Shown: positions 20,251 to 31,100, counted from the stretch's first letter. The stretch is 64,000 nt of DNA from Ceratopteris richardii (GCA_020310875.1 CM035413.1:187357355-187421354), one strand, 5' to 3'. The notes: a model not told the origin generated them from the letters alone. Translations and numbers: made by a program.

Positions 20251-22299
20251 GAGACAACAGTGGGAATTGGTTTAATGTCTTGCGTGATTCTGTACATAGT
20301 TTGAGAGTTTCTCCATTGACTCATTTAGGAATCATGTTAGCTGATGAGAGGATTGAGGATGTGATCTAGTTGGAGAGGAGTTCGACTACTCTAGAAGAGC
20401 TTGAGCAGGCATTTGAGAGAAATGAGAAATGAGAAATGAGAAATCATTATGCTTAGTTCTATCCAAGAGTACGAGATGATTGATGAGTTCATGAAAGAGC
20501 ATGTAGTGAATGTAAACATGAAGTATAATACTGTGGATAAGAAGGTGAAACATATAGCTTAGCCATTGCCAGAAGATAGCCATGAGAAGTATCTGCGAGT
20601 GTCAAAAGACCCTATGCTGAGACGACGAGAGCTCATAGGGCATCATTTTACTAATGAGACTGTTAAAGAGATAAACTATGGTGAGAAATCATTCCTAAGA
20701 GATGAAGAGAAAAAGAAGTTTATTGAAGTCATCAAGAAACATGAAAAATCATTTACACTTTTCCCACATGAGATAGGTTGCACACACCTAAAACAAGTGC
20801 CTCCCATGATTATATTCACAGTGCCACATATACCATGGAATATCCAGCCGATACCAATCCCAAAGTCTCACTTACTTGAGCTGATGAGGATGCTAAAGGA
20901 AATGATTTCCATGCGGATATTGGAACCCTCCTTGGCTCCATATTCGAATAGGTGGTTTACAGTGCTTAAGAAAAATAGGAAGCTTCGTTTCATACAGGAT
21001 CTGCAACTTGTGAATAAAGTCACAATTAGGAATGTAGGGACAGGACCCATAGTGGATGAGTTTGTTGAAGCTTTTGCTGGGCATTTCATCTACTCTATGG
21101 GCGATCTATATTCAGGGTATGACTAGTTTCAATTGGCTATTGACAGCAGAGATATCACGACCATGAAGACTCCACTGGGCCTTGTACGCATGTGTACTTT
21201 GCCGCAGGGAGCGACGAATTCAGTGGCTCACATGATGAATGCCATGAACTTGGTTTTACGAGACTTTATACCATCTGTGATTATGCCATTTATTGATGAT
21301 TTCCCGATAAAGGGATGTGAGGAATGGGTGAAAGATGTCAGTTTAGATGCTTTTGGGTGTAGAAAGTTTGTAAGTGATCATATTGTTTATTGTGAGAAAA
21401 TATTTGAGAGATTTGATGTGGGGCTAATAGTTTCTTTAGAGAAATCTATTTTTGGCATTGATGAGGTCCTCATTGTAGGACATCTGTGTGGACATTATGG
21501 CCGCAAGCCATACCTGCAGAAAGTTGAGGCCATTAGCAGGATCTCTGAGGTGTGTCGTAATGTTAGTGAGGTGAGAAGGTTTCTAGGAGCCTATGTATTC
21601 TATGTGATGTGGATTCCTCACTTTGCTCATGTTGCGAACCCCTTATATGACCTTCTGAGAAAGAGAAAGAAGTTTGTATGGACAAACAAACATTCAAGAG
21701 CGATGCGTAGACTAAAGCAACTGCTAATTGAAGCCCCATTTTTGAAGCGTGTTGACTACCCGGGTCAGAGGCGTATCATTTTGACCATTGATACCAATCC
21801 TATTGGTATAGGATGGGTCATAGGGCAAGATGATGATGAGGGGTAGAGATATGCAATGCGCTTTGGTGTTAAGATTTTGCACGACACTCAAAGAAAATAT
21901 CCACAAATAAAGAGAGAGCTAAGGGGACTGGTGACTGCTTCAAAGACCGCTAAAGAGTATTTCATTGGGGTAGATGTGATAGTTGAGACCGATTGTCTTC
22001 CACTGATTGGCATGATAGCAAACTGTTCATCTCCGGACATTGCTATGCTTAGATGGATCTCTTATGTAAAGTTCATAGATCCTGCCTTTGTACACATAGC
22101 TGGGAAGTTGAATATAGTGGATGATATGCTTTCAAGAGCAAAATTCGATGTTGAGTCTGATGATGATGATGAGGTAGAAAGTGATACACATATGATGAGA
22201 TATGATCCATTAGTATATGTATATGAGCAGTTCCATGAGAGTGAGTATGATGATGAGTGGAGAGATATAGGAAGATATCTGAGTACATTGAAACCGTGA
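20251..22299 (+). pseudogene. gypsy-B reverse transcriptase and RNase H
   Basis: A single frame from the linker (DNSGNWFNVLRDSVHSLRV) through RT to RNase H, with TAG at 20368, further stops around 20430-20560, TAG at 21124 and TAG at 21844. RT motifs include LRFIQDLQLVNKVT, YSMGDLYSGYD, MKTPLGLVRMCTLPQGATNS and the catalytic box MPFIDDFPIKG (21283 onward). The canonical Y-V-D-D is F-I-D-D here. RNase H includes an ETDCLPLIG segment and ends with VHIAGKLNIVDDMLSRA. The FxDD...PIKG and LPQG signature differs from gypsy-A, -C and -D, pointing to a separate lineage. RT and RNase H would make the cDNA. No integrase follows. Confidence 0.88.
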
Positions 22300-22740
22300 A
22301 ATTGAAGAAAAATTGGATCAATCAATGATGAAGATGGACTAAAATGATCAAGAAATGTTTTTTATTTGAAATCTATTTTCTTTCTAATAGAGCATATGCA
22401 TTGCATTGTTGTGTGTGATAAAGATATGTATGAAATTATGAAAATCTTGTAGAATGAAGATAGAAAATATGTATTATGGGTTTGCGTCAAGCATGAATGA
22501 CTAGAAATTATATGAATGGAGTCAGATAACAGAGTAGAGATTTTTGGGAGTGAAAGCTTGGGAATGTGATGGCATGCTTAAACTGAGTGTGTGTATATGC
22601 TGATTGATTTGAACACTTAGTGAGTGGGATTCTTTGGGTCCTACTATTTATTTCTTGCGAGATCTTACCTCCATATGGATCATGATTTATGAAAAACCTT
22701 CATACTCAAGCCAACTATATATGTGTGTGTTCATGTTGTT
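22300..22740 (+). other. gypsy-B 3' interior, non-coding
   Basis: AT-rich sequence after RNase H. No integrase or other protein homology on either strand. Confidence 0.6.
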
Positions 22741-23035
22741 AGTGCGCTACGATGGCCTAGTAGGCGGGTGGAACTACCTTGATTAGGTGATCAAGGCCAC
22801 GAGCCATAGCTAGTTTCGTCGTAGGCCTGACCTATCTGTTATCAGTGCCTGCATGGGTCGGTAGGCGGGTGGAGTCACTCTGGCCGGGTGGTCAGAGCCA
22901 TGAGCTCATGTCGATTTCATGTAGGGCTCACGTGTATGTTGTGCACTATGTCGCATCGGCAGACAGGTGGGATAAAATTGGTTAGGCAGACAAGTCCATG
23001 AGTCGCACCCGATTTTGACATAGGCCGATTTGTGA
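22741..23035 (+). repeat. Three degenerate ~97-bp tandem repeats in gypsy-B 3' region
   Basis: Units begin near 22742 (GTGCGCTACGATGGCC), 22840 (GTGCCTGCATGGGTCG) and 22936 (GTGCACTATGTCGCATCGG). Each contains a TAGGCGGGTGG-like box, a GGTGGTCA(G/A)-like segment, then CCATGAG...GATTT and ...TAGG. They are diverged but in register. Confidence 0.75.
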
Positions 23036-23082
23036 AAATAAAGATAAAAAGAACAAATGCTGAGCTGAGATGAAGTGAAAAA

Positions 23083-23152
23083 TAAAAGAAAAGGAAAAGA
23101 AAGAGAAAAAGAAAAATAAAAAAGAAAAAGAAAGAAAAGAAAAGAGATCTAA
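23083..23152 (+). repeat. Purine-rich AAAAGAAAG tract
   Basis: An almost pure A/G run between the tandem repeats and the 3' LTR of gypsy-B. Low complexity. Confidence 0.7.
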
Positions 23153-23537
23153 TGGAGAGTTGGAAAGCAGGAGATAAATAGGGGAAACAGGGCATATTCT
23201 ACAAACTAGGTTAGTAGAAACTTAGTATATGCTAGTACTTAGGATGAGTTGCTGGATCTGAACCAGTTAAACAAACGGAAGATCTAGAAAACCAATGGTT
23301 TATTCATATGGTTACTTATCATATTGCAGACGCAGAACCATATTATGATGCTTGTGATGCTTGAATCTGCTTAATTTTCTAAAATTTGTACTAATCTTTA
23401 TAAGTTACACAAAGTGCATGAAGTCACGTTTCAATTTTTGAAAAGAAAGACATAAAAAGTAAAAAGATTTTCAAAAGAACCCTGATGCGCTTCTGTTGAA
23501 TTTTGTAGGTTGGCCCATCGAGACAATGTGCACGTTT

Positions 23538-23549
23538 AGTGGGGGCAAA
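23538..23549 (+). promoter_or_regulatory. gypsy-B polypurine tract
   Basis: AGTGGGGGCAAA directly precedes the 3' LTR start TGTTGGG at 23550, as expected for the plus-strand primer. Confidence 0.8.
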
Positions 23550-24899
23550 TGTTGGGATGAAATCCCTCAAGAAAGTGTGCATGGTTTTTTTTTCAAAGTT
23601 CATTGATTTCTGATTATGGAGTGATTCTCGATGGAGAAAAGGGTATATTCTGTGCATGTTTTGACCGATTTGATTGATTGTGAGATGCAAAACCATGTAA
23701 AATATGTATGTTAGAGCTGCGTGTGTAAATACCTAGCTTTTGACCCATAAGCCCCTAGGTTTGAACCTTAAAAAAAAACCCTTGAAAACCTCAGTTTACC
23801 CCATGAAAATCGAACCTAAACCCTTAGAAACCCTAGGATTTTTACACGTAACTATAAATAAACCCTTGAATTTACATGCTTGACTTAATTGTGATCAAAA
23901 TCCTAATTTCTCCGATTAAAAATCCTTAACTGGACCCTTGGAATTGGCGTTTACCCTAGGTCAAACCCTTAAAAATAACCAATTGATGACCATCCAATGT
24001 GAAACCAAACCTTAGTTCAGGAAAAATAAGAACGAGAAAAACAAAAACTAGAAATAAAGGGTGTGATTTTCCCAAAATAGCAAATGAACATGCAAGATGA
24101 TTCTGAAAATAGGAAGTTGAGTAAGGAGGTTAGAACGTTCTAGAAGGAAGTCGTAGGGGGAGCCTATAAATAAGTGTAAATTCATTTGCTTCTCCCCCAC
24201 CCATGGATCTCTTGTGCGGAACTTCTTTCCAGGTTGGGTCGGTTGATGATTTTGGAGATTATATGAAGTGAAGACAAGTGTTGAAGTAAAGCCCCTATGG
24301 ACATTTTTGTGGAATGCCTCTCGAGGATTACTACGTGATTGGAGGCTACCGTGGATTCATGAAGTAAAGAGAGGATTTGAAGTAAAGCTTGGACCAAAGA
24401 CCGAAAAAAAAGAAAAATTCTGAAGACTCTCGAGACTCGAGGGTGACTTCTTGCACTGTAGTAGGAGGTCTACATTATATTTGGTTGATCCGCACTGTAG
24501 CGGCGGCATATTTGTATTCGCCTATCTGCACTGTAGCATATTTCTGTATCACCGACCCGCACTGTAGCGGGCATCATTCTATCACTCAAATTTTATTGGA
24601 CGACTTCGGGTGGCATTTACATTGTATTATTGAGCTTTGTTTGCACACCGATCTGGCGACTTCCGTGTTTTAGCATGGTACTTGGTTTTTCTTGCCCCGA
24701 CGCCTACGGTCTTACGAGTACGTGCATCCGTTCATCTCTTCTGCGAGGATAGGGGCCTTACAATGATCGCCATACCAGAGAGAGGGCAAGGCGCTCAGCG
24801 TGCAAACACCACTTACCGTATGTGGGAACGGCATGCACCAGGGGTGTGATCCAACCCTGCGCCAGTTATTCCCATTCACTTGACTGATCCTTCCCGACA
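23550..24899 (+). repeat. gypsy-B 3' LTR
   Basis: TGTTGGGATGAAATCCC to TTCCCGACA, the partner of 15037-16381. Comparing the first 230 bases by eye shows a difference roughly every 10-15 bases, meaning an old insertion. Copia-1 Gag resumes within a few bases of its end. Confidence 0.92.
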
Positions 24900-24900
24900 A

Positions 24901-25247
24901 CGTGTTGTAGATCAAGCTTTCGTGGCTAGTCAGAAGGTTAGAGGAACATGGAGCTCTTCTGCTAATAAGCAAAAATCTGCTAATTCTGCACAATCGAAGA
25001 AGGAAGACAAAGATGAGAAGAAATAAAAAAAACAAAAATTGTTTTGCAAATACTATAAAGCAAATGATCATGTCATTAAGAGCTATCCGAAACTGGGTGC
25101 TAAAGAGGCAAAGAAGAATGAGGCCGAAATGGTTGTTGTAGAGGCCTCTACACCGAAAATAGAGTCTGCTAATCTTGTGCAGGATGAAGAATGGGCATTT
25201 ACTATTGTTTGCAATTTTGACCCATCCTCTCATGAGCAGTGCATGTG
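24901..25247 (+). pseudogene. copia-1 Gag C-terminal part with zinc knuckle
   Basis: Continues the Gag interrupted at 15036, beginning VVDQAFVASQKVRGTWSS (compare VVDQAFLASLKGKGKWSS in copia-3 at 49530). A degenerate CCHC knuckle FCKYYKANDHVIKSYPKL follows near 25040. Comparison of the three copies suggests the ancestral form CX2CX4HX4C, with two Cys now Tyr here. Nonsense codons are present (TAA at 25024). Confidence 0.82.
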
Positions 25248-26529
25248 AGCAACAGACTCAGATGTTCGGTACTTTGATAGTGGGGTGACCTCTCTTCACT
25301 CGAGCCTGCCCCTTTAGGGAATACAGTTACATGTGCCAATAACTTCTCTTATCCTATTATGGGAGTTGGTAAGATCATTTTGACTACTATTGATGGTAGT
25401 TCTTTTACATTATCAGATGCTTTATTTGTGCCAAGGATCAAGAAGAATTTGTTATCAGTTTTATCCTTAGCCAAGATTGGTTTGGTTGTGAAATTTATTC
25501 ATGACAGATGTACAGTTCATGATTTGTCAAATGGTGACGTGATTATTGCTTCTGGCATTTTATCTCGTGTGCTATATAAGCTCATAGATTATGAAAAATA
25601 TATGAATGATTTAGCATGTGCAGTAGATGATTCTCAGGCTATGTCAGATGCAAAGCTTTCGCATGCACTCTTTGGTCATCTGAATTTTGCTAGTTCCCTA
25701 TGCCTGTAGAAATCTGAAATGGTATCCTCTTTGCCCAAACTTTGCGCACCAGAAAAACATGTTTGTGAAGGATGTATTTTGGGCAAAATGCATCCTTCCT
25801 CCTTTCCAAAAGACGGTTCACTTTGATCTACTCACAAATTGGATCTTGTTCACAGTGATGTGTGTGGTCCTATGCAGACACCCTCTTTTGGAAACTATCT
25901 TTACTTCGTAACTTTCATTGATGATTTTTCCACTCATGCATTGGTATATCCATTGAAAGCAAAATCCGAAGTGTTCATGTGCTTGAAATAGTTTTTTGTT
26001 TTGGCTAAAAATATCTTAGCATGTAAAATAGGCACCCTCTGTCTTGATCAAGGGGGGGGAATATATGTCTTCTGACTTTAATGCATTTCTGGGTGAACAT
26101 GGGATAAAACATCAATGTACAGTGCCGTATACACTTCAACGGAATGGAGTTGCTGAACGGAAGAACAGGTCATTCATAGAGATGGAAAGGTGTATGATCA
26201 AGAATCAGGCTTTACCACATAGTTTCTGGCTTGAGGTTGTCATGTGTGTAGCATATGTACTTAATAGGTGTCCCACAAAAGCACTACAGTCTATCACTCC
26301 CTATGAGGCTTGGCATGGTCGCAAGCCATATGTTGCTCATTTGCGTGTTTTTGGTTGTCTGTCATATGCATTAGTGCCTGAACAACATTACAAAAAAATG
26401 GATGCTGAAGTAGTAAAATGTATTTTTGTTGGGTATAGTTCAAAAAGCAAAGGCTATCATCTGTATCATCCACAGATAAAACACATTCTGGTTAGCTGTG
26501 ATGTTGTTTTTGTGGAAGATGCTATTTAA
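25248..26529 (+). pseudogene. copia-1 protease remnant, GAG-pre-integrase and integrase
   Basis: A protease trace DVRYFDSGVT near 25260 is followed by a shortened region, then MGVGKIILTTIDGSSFTLSD (25359-25709) and the GAG-pre-integrase histidine module ending in ALFGHLNFASSLC. The integrase core resumes with frameshifts through 25720-26040 (a DVCGPMQTPSFGNYL-like stretch). A clean frame at 26044-26529 includes HQCTVPYTLQRNGVAERKNR with the catalytic Glu, and TPYEAWHGRKP. Copia integrase inserts the cDNA. The break near 26045 coincides with a run of eight G, a likely slippage frameshift. Confidence 0.88.
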
Positions 26530-26697
26530 CCGTTACTTTGATGTACTAAGGAGACATCTGTTAGCTCCAAAGACATGTATGATACTTTGTTGCCTCTTTT
26601 TATAGGTGGGCACTCTAGTGCTGGTCCTAATGAGGCAACGTCTCAGCCTTTATAGGTTTCATGTGATGACGTAGATCATTCCATTTGTGATGCAGAT
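26530..26697 (+). pseudogene. copia-1 integrase-RT linker
   Basis: Weakly conserved linker, colinear with copia-3 around 51130-51330 and containing stops. Confidence 0.6.
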
Positions 26698-27657
26698 TTG
26701 CATGATGCACTTGTTGATGAGAGAATTGATATTGAGGAGGCAAAAACTATGCCAAAATGGCTTGTGCAGACTTTGCGTGACAGAAAATTAGATGCACCTC
26801 TGTCATATCATACTGGATCAGGCTCTCATAGTGCCTCTTTTGCATCAGATTTCTATGCTATGGTTGCCTCTAGTCTCTTTGATGAGACTGAGCCTCTTTC
26901 GTTTGATGAAGCACAAAATTCCGAACATTGGATGGCTACAATGCAATCTCAATATGATGCTATCATGAAAAATGCTACCTATTCTTTATGTGACTTGCCT
27001 CCTGGCAAGAAGGCCATTGGCACTAAGTGGCTATACAAGATGAAGCATAAACCTGATGGAGCAGTTGACAGGTATAAGGGTAGGCTTGTTGCCAAGGGTT
27101 ATGTGCAGGAAAGAGGCATTGATTTTGATGAAAGCTTTGCACCTACTTGTCGCATGATTACTATTCGTAGCATTTGTGCACTTGCAGCTCATCATGGTTG
27201 GAATGTACATCACTTGGACATGAGAATAGCATTTCTGAATGGTGACTTGCATGAAGAAGTGTATGTTTTTCATCCCCGTGGCTTTGTGCAGAAAAGGCAT
27301 GAAAACCAGGTGTACAGGTTAAAGAAGGCATTATATGGCTTAAAGCAAGCACTAGGTGCTTGGTATGAAAAGATACATGCCTATCTGATTGCACATGGTT
27401 TTGAGAACAATCCAACTAAAATCACCTTATATGTTAAGCGTGCTAATGATGTGCTTCTAATCATTGTTGTGTATGTTGATGACACGTTGCTCACTAGTCC
27501 TCATGAGAAGGATATTGCTGATTTCAAGGCGGATTTGCATGCCTCACTTGACATGTTTGATTTGGGGCATGTGCATCATTATTTGGGCATTCAGTTTATG
27601 CAAGTTGATGGTGGAATGACTTTGTGTCAAATGAAATATATTGACACATTATTGTAG
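26698..27657 (+). CDS. copia-1 reverse transcriptase
   Basis: A 319-codon open frame with the full RVT_2 (Ty1/copia RT) signature: WMATMQSQYDAIMKNATYSL, GTKWLYKMKHKPDGAVDRYK, RLVAKGYVQERGIDFDESFA, HHLDMRIAFLNGDLHEEVY and the catalytic VYVDDTLL near 27468-27491. It ends at a TAG just before the region normally reading HFSLEDYKPISTPME, so the 3' boundary is a nonsense mutation rather than a domain end. The 26698 Met is not the true start, since this is an internal part of the pol polyprotein. Confidence 0.93.
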   Translation: MHDALVDERIDIEEAKTMPKWLVQTLRDRKLDAPLSYHTGSGSHSASFASDFYAMVASSLFDETEPLSFDEAQNSEHWMATMQSQYDAIMKNATYSLCDLPPGKKAIGTKWLYKMKHKPDGAVDRYKGRLVAKGYVQERGIDFDESFAPTCRMITIRSICALAAHHGWNVHHLDMRIAFLNGDLHEEVYVFHPRGFVQKRHENQVYRLKKALYGLKQALGAWYEKIHAYLIAHGFENNPTKITLYVKRANDVLLIIVVYVDDTLLTSPHEKDIADFKADLHASLDMFDLGHVHHYLGIQFMQVDGGMTLCQMKYIDTLL

Positions 27658-28116
27658 CATTTTAGCCTTGAAGACTACAAACCTATTTCCACTCCTATGG
27701 AGACATGTTTATGATTGCATTTTCATGATGCTGGAGATGCATTTGATGCTACTCTCTATCAGTAGGTTGTTGGATGCTTGATTTACTTATGCGTTATTAA
27801 GCGCATTGTTCGCTACTTGAGTGGTATCCGACTACTTGGATTGTTTTATCCCAAGGAGGGATCACTACCGCCAGATTTGCATGCTTTTTGTGACTCTGAC
27901 TGGGCTGGTTGCTATGACACTCGTGTGTCCACTAGTGGTCTTTGCTTCATGCTTGGTAGCTCATGTATATCTTGGTTGAGTAAGAAGCACTCTACTATGG
28001 CCACTTCTAGTTGTGCGGCTAAGTATAGGGTAGCTTTCACAGTGGCTATTGAGTGTGTGTGGCTTAGATGCCTTATGGCTGCTTAGGTGTTGGTTAGTCT
28101 TCTGCCACCATCAAGA
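27658..28116 (+). pseudogene. copia-1 RT end and RNase H, truncated
   Basis: Continues in frame after the TAG with SLEDYKPISTPMETCL, another two stops, then the RNase H block (27778-28086): FCDSDWAGCYDTRVSTSGLC, SKKHSTMATSSCAAKYR (normally SSAEAEY). A frameshift follows at about 28085. Homology ends near 28116 at GCCACCATCAAGATA, where an oppositely oriented copia fragment begins. Confidence 0.85.
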
Positions 28117-28545
28117 TACCTTGGGATCCCCCCTTGGGATAAAACAATCCAAGTAGCCAGTACCACTCAAGTAGCAAAGGATGCGCTTAACCACCTGTCA
28201 ATGCTTGACACCTAGGCAATGCAAAAGCCTGCTCATCTGTGAGACAATAAACTGAACATCTGGTCGAGTAATGCATAAGTAAATCAAGAATCCAACAGCT
28301 TGTTGATAGAGAATAGCATCAAATGCATCTCCAACATCATGAAGACTCAATTGTAAACATGTCTCCATAGGAGTGGCAATAGGTTTAGTGTCTCCAAGGC
28401 CAAAACATTGCAATAATGTATCAATATATTTCTTTTTTCACAAAGCCATTCCAGCATCAACGTGCATAAATTGAATGCCCAAATAATGATGCAAATGCCC
28501 CAGCTATTTTCAAGTTAGCTTGTATATCTGTAAAAAACTGTGAAG
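28117..28545 (-). pseudogene. copia-2 RT/RNase H fragment, inverted against copia-1
   Basis: The minus strand encodes the end of the copia RT (GIQFMHVDAGMAL, then MQCFGLGDTKPIATPMETCL) and ITRPDVQFIVSQMSRLLHCLG up to the LSGTGYLDCFIPR region, all with counterparts in copia-1 at 27590-27860. It meets copia-1 tail to tail at 28117 and abuts gypsy-C sequence at about 28550-28580. Confidence 0.82.
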
Positions 28546-28583
28546 CATTCAGAGATTTCCTGGGTAACCCAATGGTAGCTGGA

Positions 28584-28985
28584 CTATGAGGAATGTGTTT
28601 GCTTTTCTAAAACATATGGCCGTAGCATGTCTTCTAGTATCTGATTAACTCTTTCGTTCTGACCGTCTGTGTGTGGATGCTCTCCGCTACTCATCTTGAG
28701 TTGAACTTGAAGCTTATTGAACACATGTTTCCAAAAATTTCTTGTAAACCTAGAATCCCTATCTGAAACTATTGATTTAGGTAGACCATGCAGTCTAAAA
28801 ATATTCTGAATAAATAGTTCCGTGACTTGTAGAGCCTCCACAGATTCCTTTCTAGGGACAAAGTGTGCCATTTTACTCAAACAATGAACCTGTACAAGAA
28901 TAGCATTCTTTTGTCATGGTTTCCTAGGTAAACCCATTATGAAGTCCATGGAAATACTATCCTAACAATACTATGGTATCTCCAA
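28584..28985 (-). pseudogene. gypsy-C integrase core
   Basis: Encodes the first catalytic Asp region (SISMDFIMGLPRKP, near 28935-28960), then KMAHFVPRKE, SIVSDRDSRFTRNFWKHVF and HPHTDGQNERVNQILEDMLR. The second Asp and the Glu are separated by 35 residues, the D,D(35)E spacing. The sequence VSDRD...HPHTDGQ(T)ERVN is characteristic of plant chromoviruses. The protein homology stops after MLRPYVLEKQ, so the GPY/F module and chromodomain are absent. Confidence 0.88.
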
Positions 28986-28988
28986 TGC

Positions 28989-29246
28989 TTATAGTAGACC
29001 TGGAGGACTAATCCTCTCTACTTTATTCACCTGAAATTTAAAACATTGACTCACATAATTGTTTACATCTCTGACCATCTTTGGCCAAAAAAAAGTGTGT
29101 CCGATCAACTGAAAAGTTTTCTCAATACTAGGATGTCCTGCATAAGGTACATCGTGGCTCTCAAAAATAACTTCTTTTCTAAACTTTCCTTCTTGGGAAT
29201 TAGGCACACAAATCTTTCCCTTTCTTTTGAGCAAACCTTGCTCCAC
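28989..29246 (-). pseudogene. gypsy-C integrase H2C2 zinc module
   Basis: The HDVPYAGHPSIEKTF block followed by FFWPKMVRDVNNYVSQCFKF is the H-X4-H ... C-X2-C zinc-binding N-terminus of a gypsy integrase. The last Cys is replaced by Phe. It follows the RNase H without frame break apart from nonsense codons. Confidence 0.85.
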
Positions 29247-29379
29247 TTGAAAATTAGAGAATGCTTTATCTTTATCATTTTGGGATAACTTATTGATTAT
29301 AGAATAACAATAATCATCTTTGATCTACGAATCTTTGATCTCTTGGATTAAATCACTATCAAGAACTGTGAAGCTAATC

Positions 29380-29690
29380 TGATGCAAAATACATGATAAT
29401 GCATCTGCAACTATATTCATTTTTCCTTTTCTATATAGAATTTCCATATGAAATTCTTGCATCAACTGAGCCCATCATGTGTGTCTCCCCCGAAGATCAG
29501 GTTGGGAACAAAAATGCTTCAATGTGTGATGATCTGTGTACACTTTAAAAGTTGCACCATACATATACTGTCTCCAAATCTTCAAAGCATGAACTACTGC
29601 ATATAATTCTTGTTCATGAACAGGCCAGTTTCTCTGAGCTTTTAGAAAATTTCTTACTTTCAAAAGCTACTGGTCTGCCATCTTGAATCA
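29380..29690 (-). pseudogene. gypsy-C RNase H
   Basis: Encodes NWPVHEQELYAVVHALKIWR, then YMYGATFKVYTDHHTLKHF and MEILYRKGKMNIVADALS, all standard RNase H blocks of gypsy elements (catalytic Glu in EQELYA, Asp in YTDHHTL, Asp in VADALS). It overlaps the preceding RT frame with a frameshift near 29615-29640. Confidence 0.85.
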
Positions 29691-30414
29691 AAACTGCACC
29701 AACAGTGATGCCACTAGCATCAGTTTCTATTTCAAAAGGTTTTGGTGGATCTATCACCAATAAAATTGGGGGACTTGAAAGTGCTTGTTTCAATGTGTCA
29801 AAAGCTTTCTGTTGTAAACTATTCCATACAAACTTTTGATTATTCTGTAAGAGATCCGTCAATGGCACAACTATGTGTGAATAGCTCACAATGAATTTCC
29901 TATAGAAGCTCAATAATCCTAAGAATGATTGCAACTAGCGCTCATTCTGAGGAATCGGCCAACCAAGGATCACAGAAACTTTCCGTGGATCCATTCTAAT
30001 TCCATCTACAGAAATTATATGTCCTAAGTACTCAACCTCAAATAAACATAGATTTGTCTTCTCTGGCTTGACGTACAAAGTATTGTCATCCAACATCTGA
30101 AAAACTGTATGCAAATGACATTCATGTTCTTCAAAACTCTTACTATAAACGAGTAGATCATCTACAAAATCAACCACAAACTTACCAATAAAAGGACAAA
30201 AAATATCATTGACGAGCATCATAAAAGTAGTTGGAGCATTAGTTAAACCAAAAGGCATTACAAGATACTCATAATGACCAAATCTAGTATGAAAAGATGT
30301 TTTATGTACATCATTATCCTTGACTCTTATTTGATGATAACCACTTTTTAAGTCTATTTTACCATATACAATAGCACCTCCTAGTGCATCTAGAATATCA
30401 TCAATGCAAGGCAT
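29614..30414 (-). pseudogene. gypsy-C reverse transcriptase
   Basis: One frame, broken by a TAG at 29935-29937, encodes MPCIDDILDALGGA, KIDLKSGYHQIRVKDNDVHK, YLVMPFGLTNAPTTFMMLVN and the catalytic box VVDFVDDLLVYSK (F-V-D-D). The thumb/connection follows (LGHIISVDGIRMDPRKV, SFLGLLSFYRKFI). It is the best preserved piece of gypsy-C. Confidence 0.9.
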
Positions 30415-31100
30415 CAGATATCTCTATTTTATTGTAACTTTATTTAATGCTCTAAAGTCTATACACATCCGAAAAGATCCATCCTTTTTGCGACAAAAGA
30501 ACTAGCACGGCAAAAGGTGAATAACTAGATCTGATGAGTCCTTTGTCAAGATACTCCTGGATCGTACGATGTAATTCTACCTCCTCTTGCAGACTCATTT
30601 GATATGGTTGTCTAGCCAGTGGATGAGCTCCTGGTAGGAGCTCAATCCTATGCTCCACTTTTCTGCGAGGTGGAAGACCTAAAGGTAACTCTCAAAGAAA
30701 CAAGTGTTGGAATTAAGTTTCCATTCTAGAAGCTAGCTGAGCTTCTAGAATAGTTTGAATCTGTAAAATTAACAACTCCTTATGCTGAAAATATAAGAAA
30801 TACAAATAATTACACTCTGCTTTTACAATCATAGAGGTAGATGCTCATCTATACACCTTCACATCGAGCTCTCCATGGATGATGATGCGGGGACCATTAT
30901 GATTAAATTGACATATGTCAATCTGAAAATCAATGGCCGGCTTCTTGCTTGCATGCCATTGTTTACTGAGGATGAGATCAAATCTAGCCAACCTAGCGAT
31001 CTCGAAATCAAGCTCATCTCTATAAGCCTGTACCTGGACTAGTAATCCAACAACTCCTCGATCTGAGGTCTCAGATCCCTTCCCATATGCCAACTCTCTC
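30415..31100 (-). pseudogene. gypsy-C protease-RT linker and RT fingers
   Basis: The 30452-30658 block encodes MEHRIELLPGAHPLARQPYQ, then EEVELHRTIQEYLDKGLIR and SSYSPFAVLVLL, the entry region of gypsy RT. It is frameshifted before the MPCIDD block. The upstream part to 31100 is poorly conserved and full of stops. Confidence 0.75.

Larger units (their letters stand above)
15037..24899 (+). mobile_element. Ty3/gypsy retrotransposon gypsy-B, both LTRs present
   Basis: The 9.9 kb element lies inside copia-1 gag. LTRs of about 1,345 bp (15037-16381) and 1,350 bp (23550-24899) bracket Gag, a split protease, RT and RNase H. A polypurine tract precedes the 3' LTR. No integrase homology occurs between RNase H (ending 22299) and the 3' LTR. 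Flanking target bases TGTGT and CGTGT differ by one base. The LTRs differ at many sites and every coding block carries stops, so it is an old, dead copy. A minus-strand LTR (LTR-E) is inserted in its protease. A further solo LTR of this family lies at 52308-53544. Confidence 0.9.

Noticed and set aside
22741-23035. CRISPR-like repeat array
   Set aside because: Contiguous degenerate tandem units without unique spacers, inside a eukaryotic retrotransposon.
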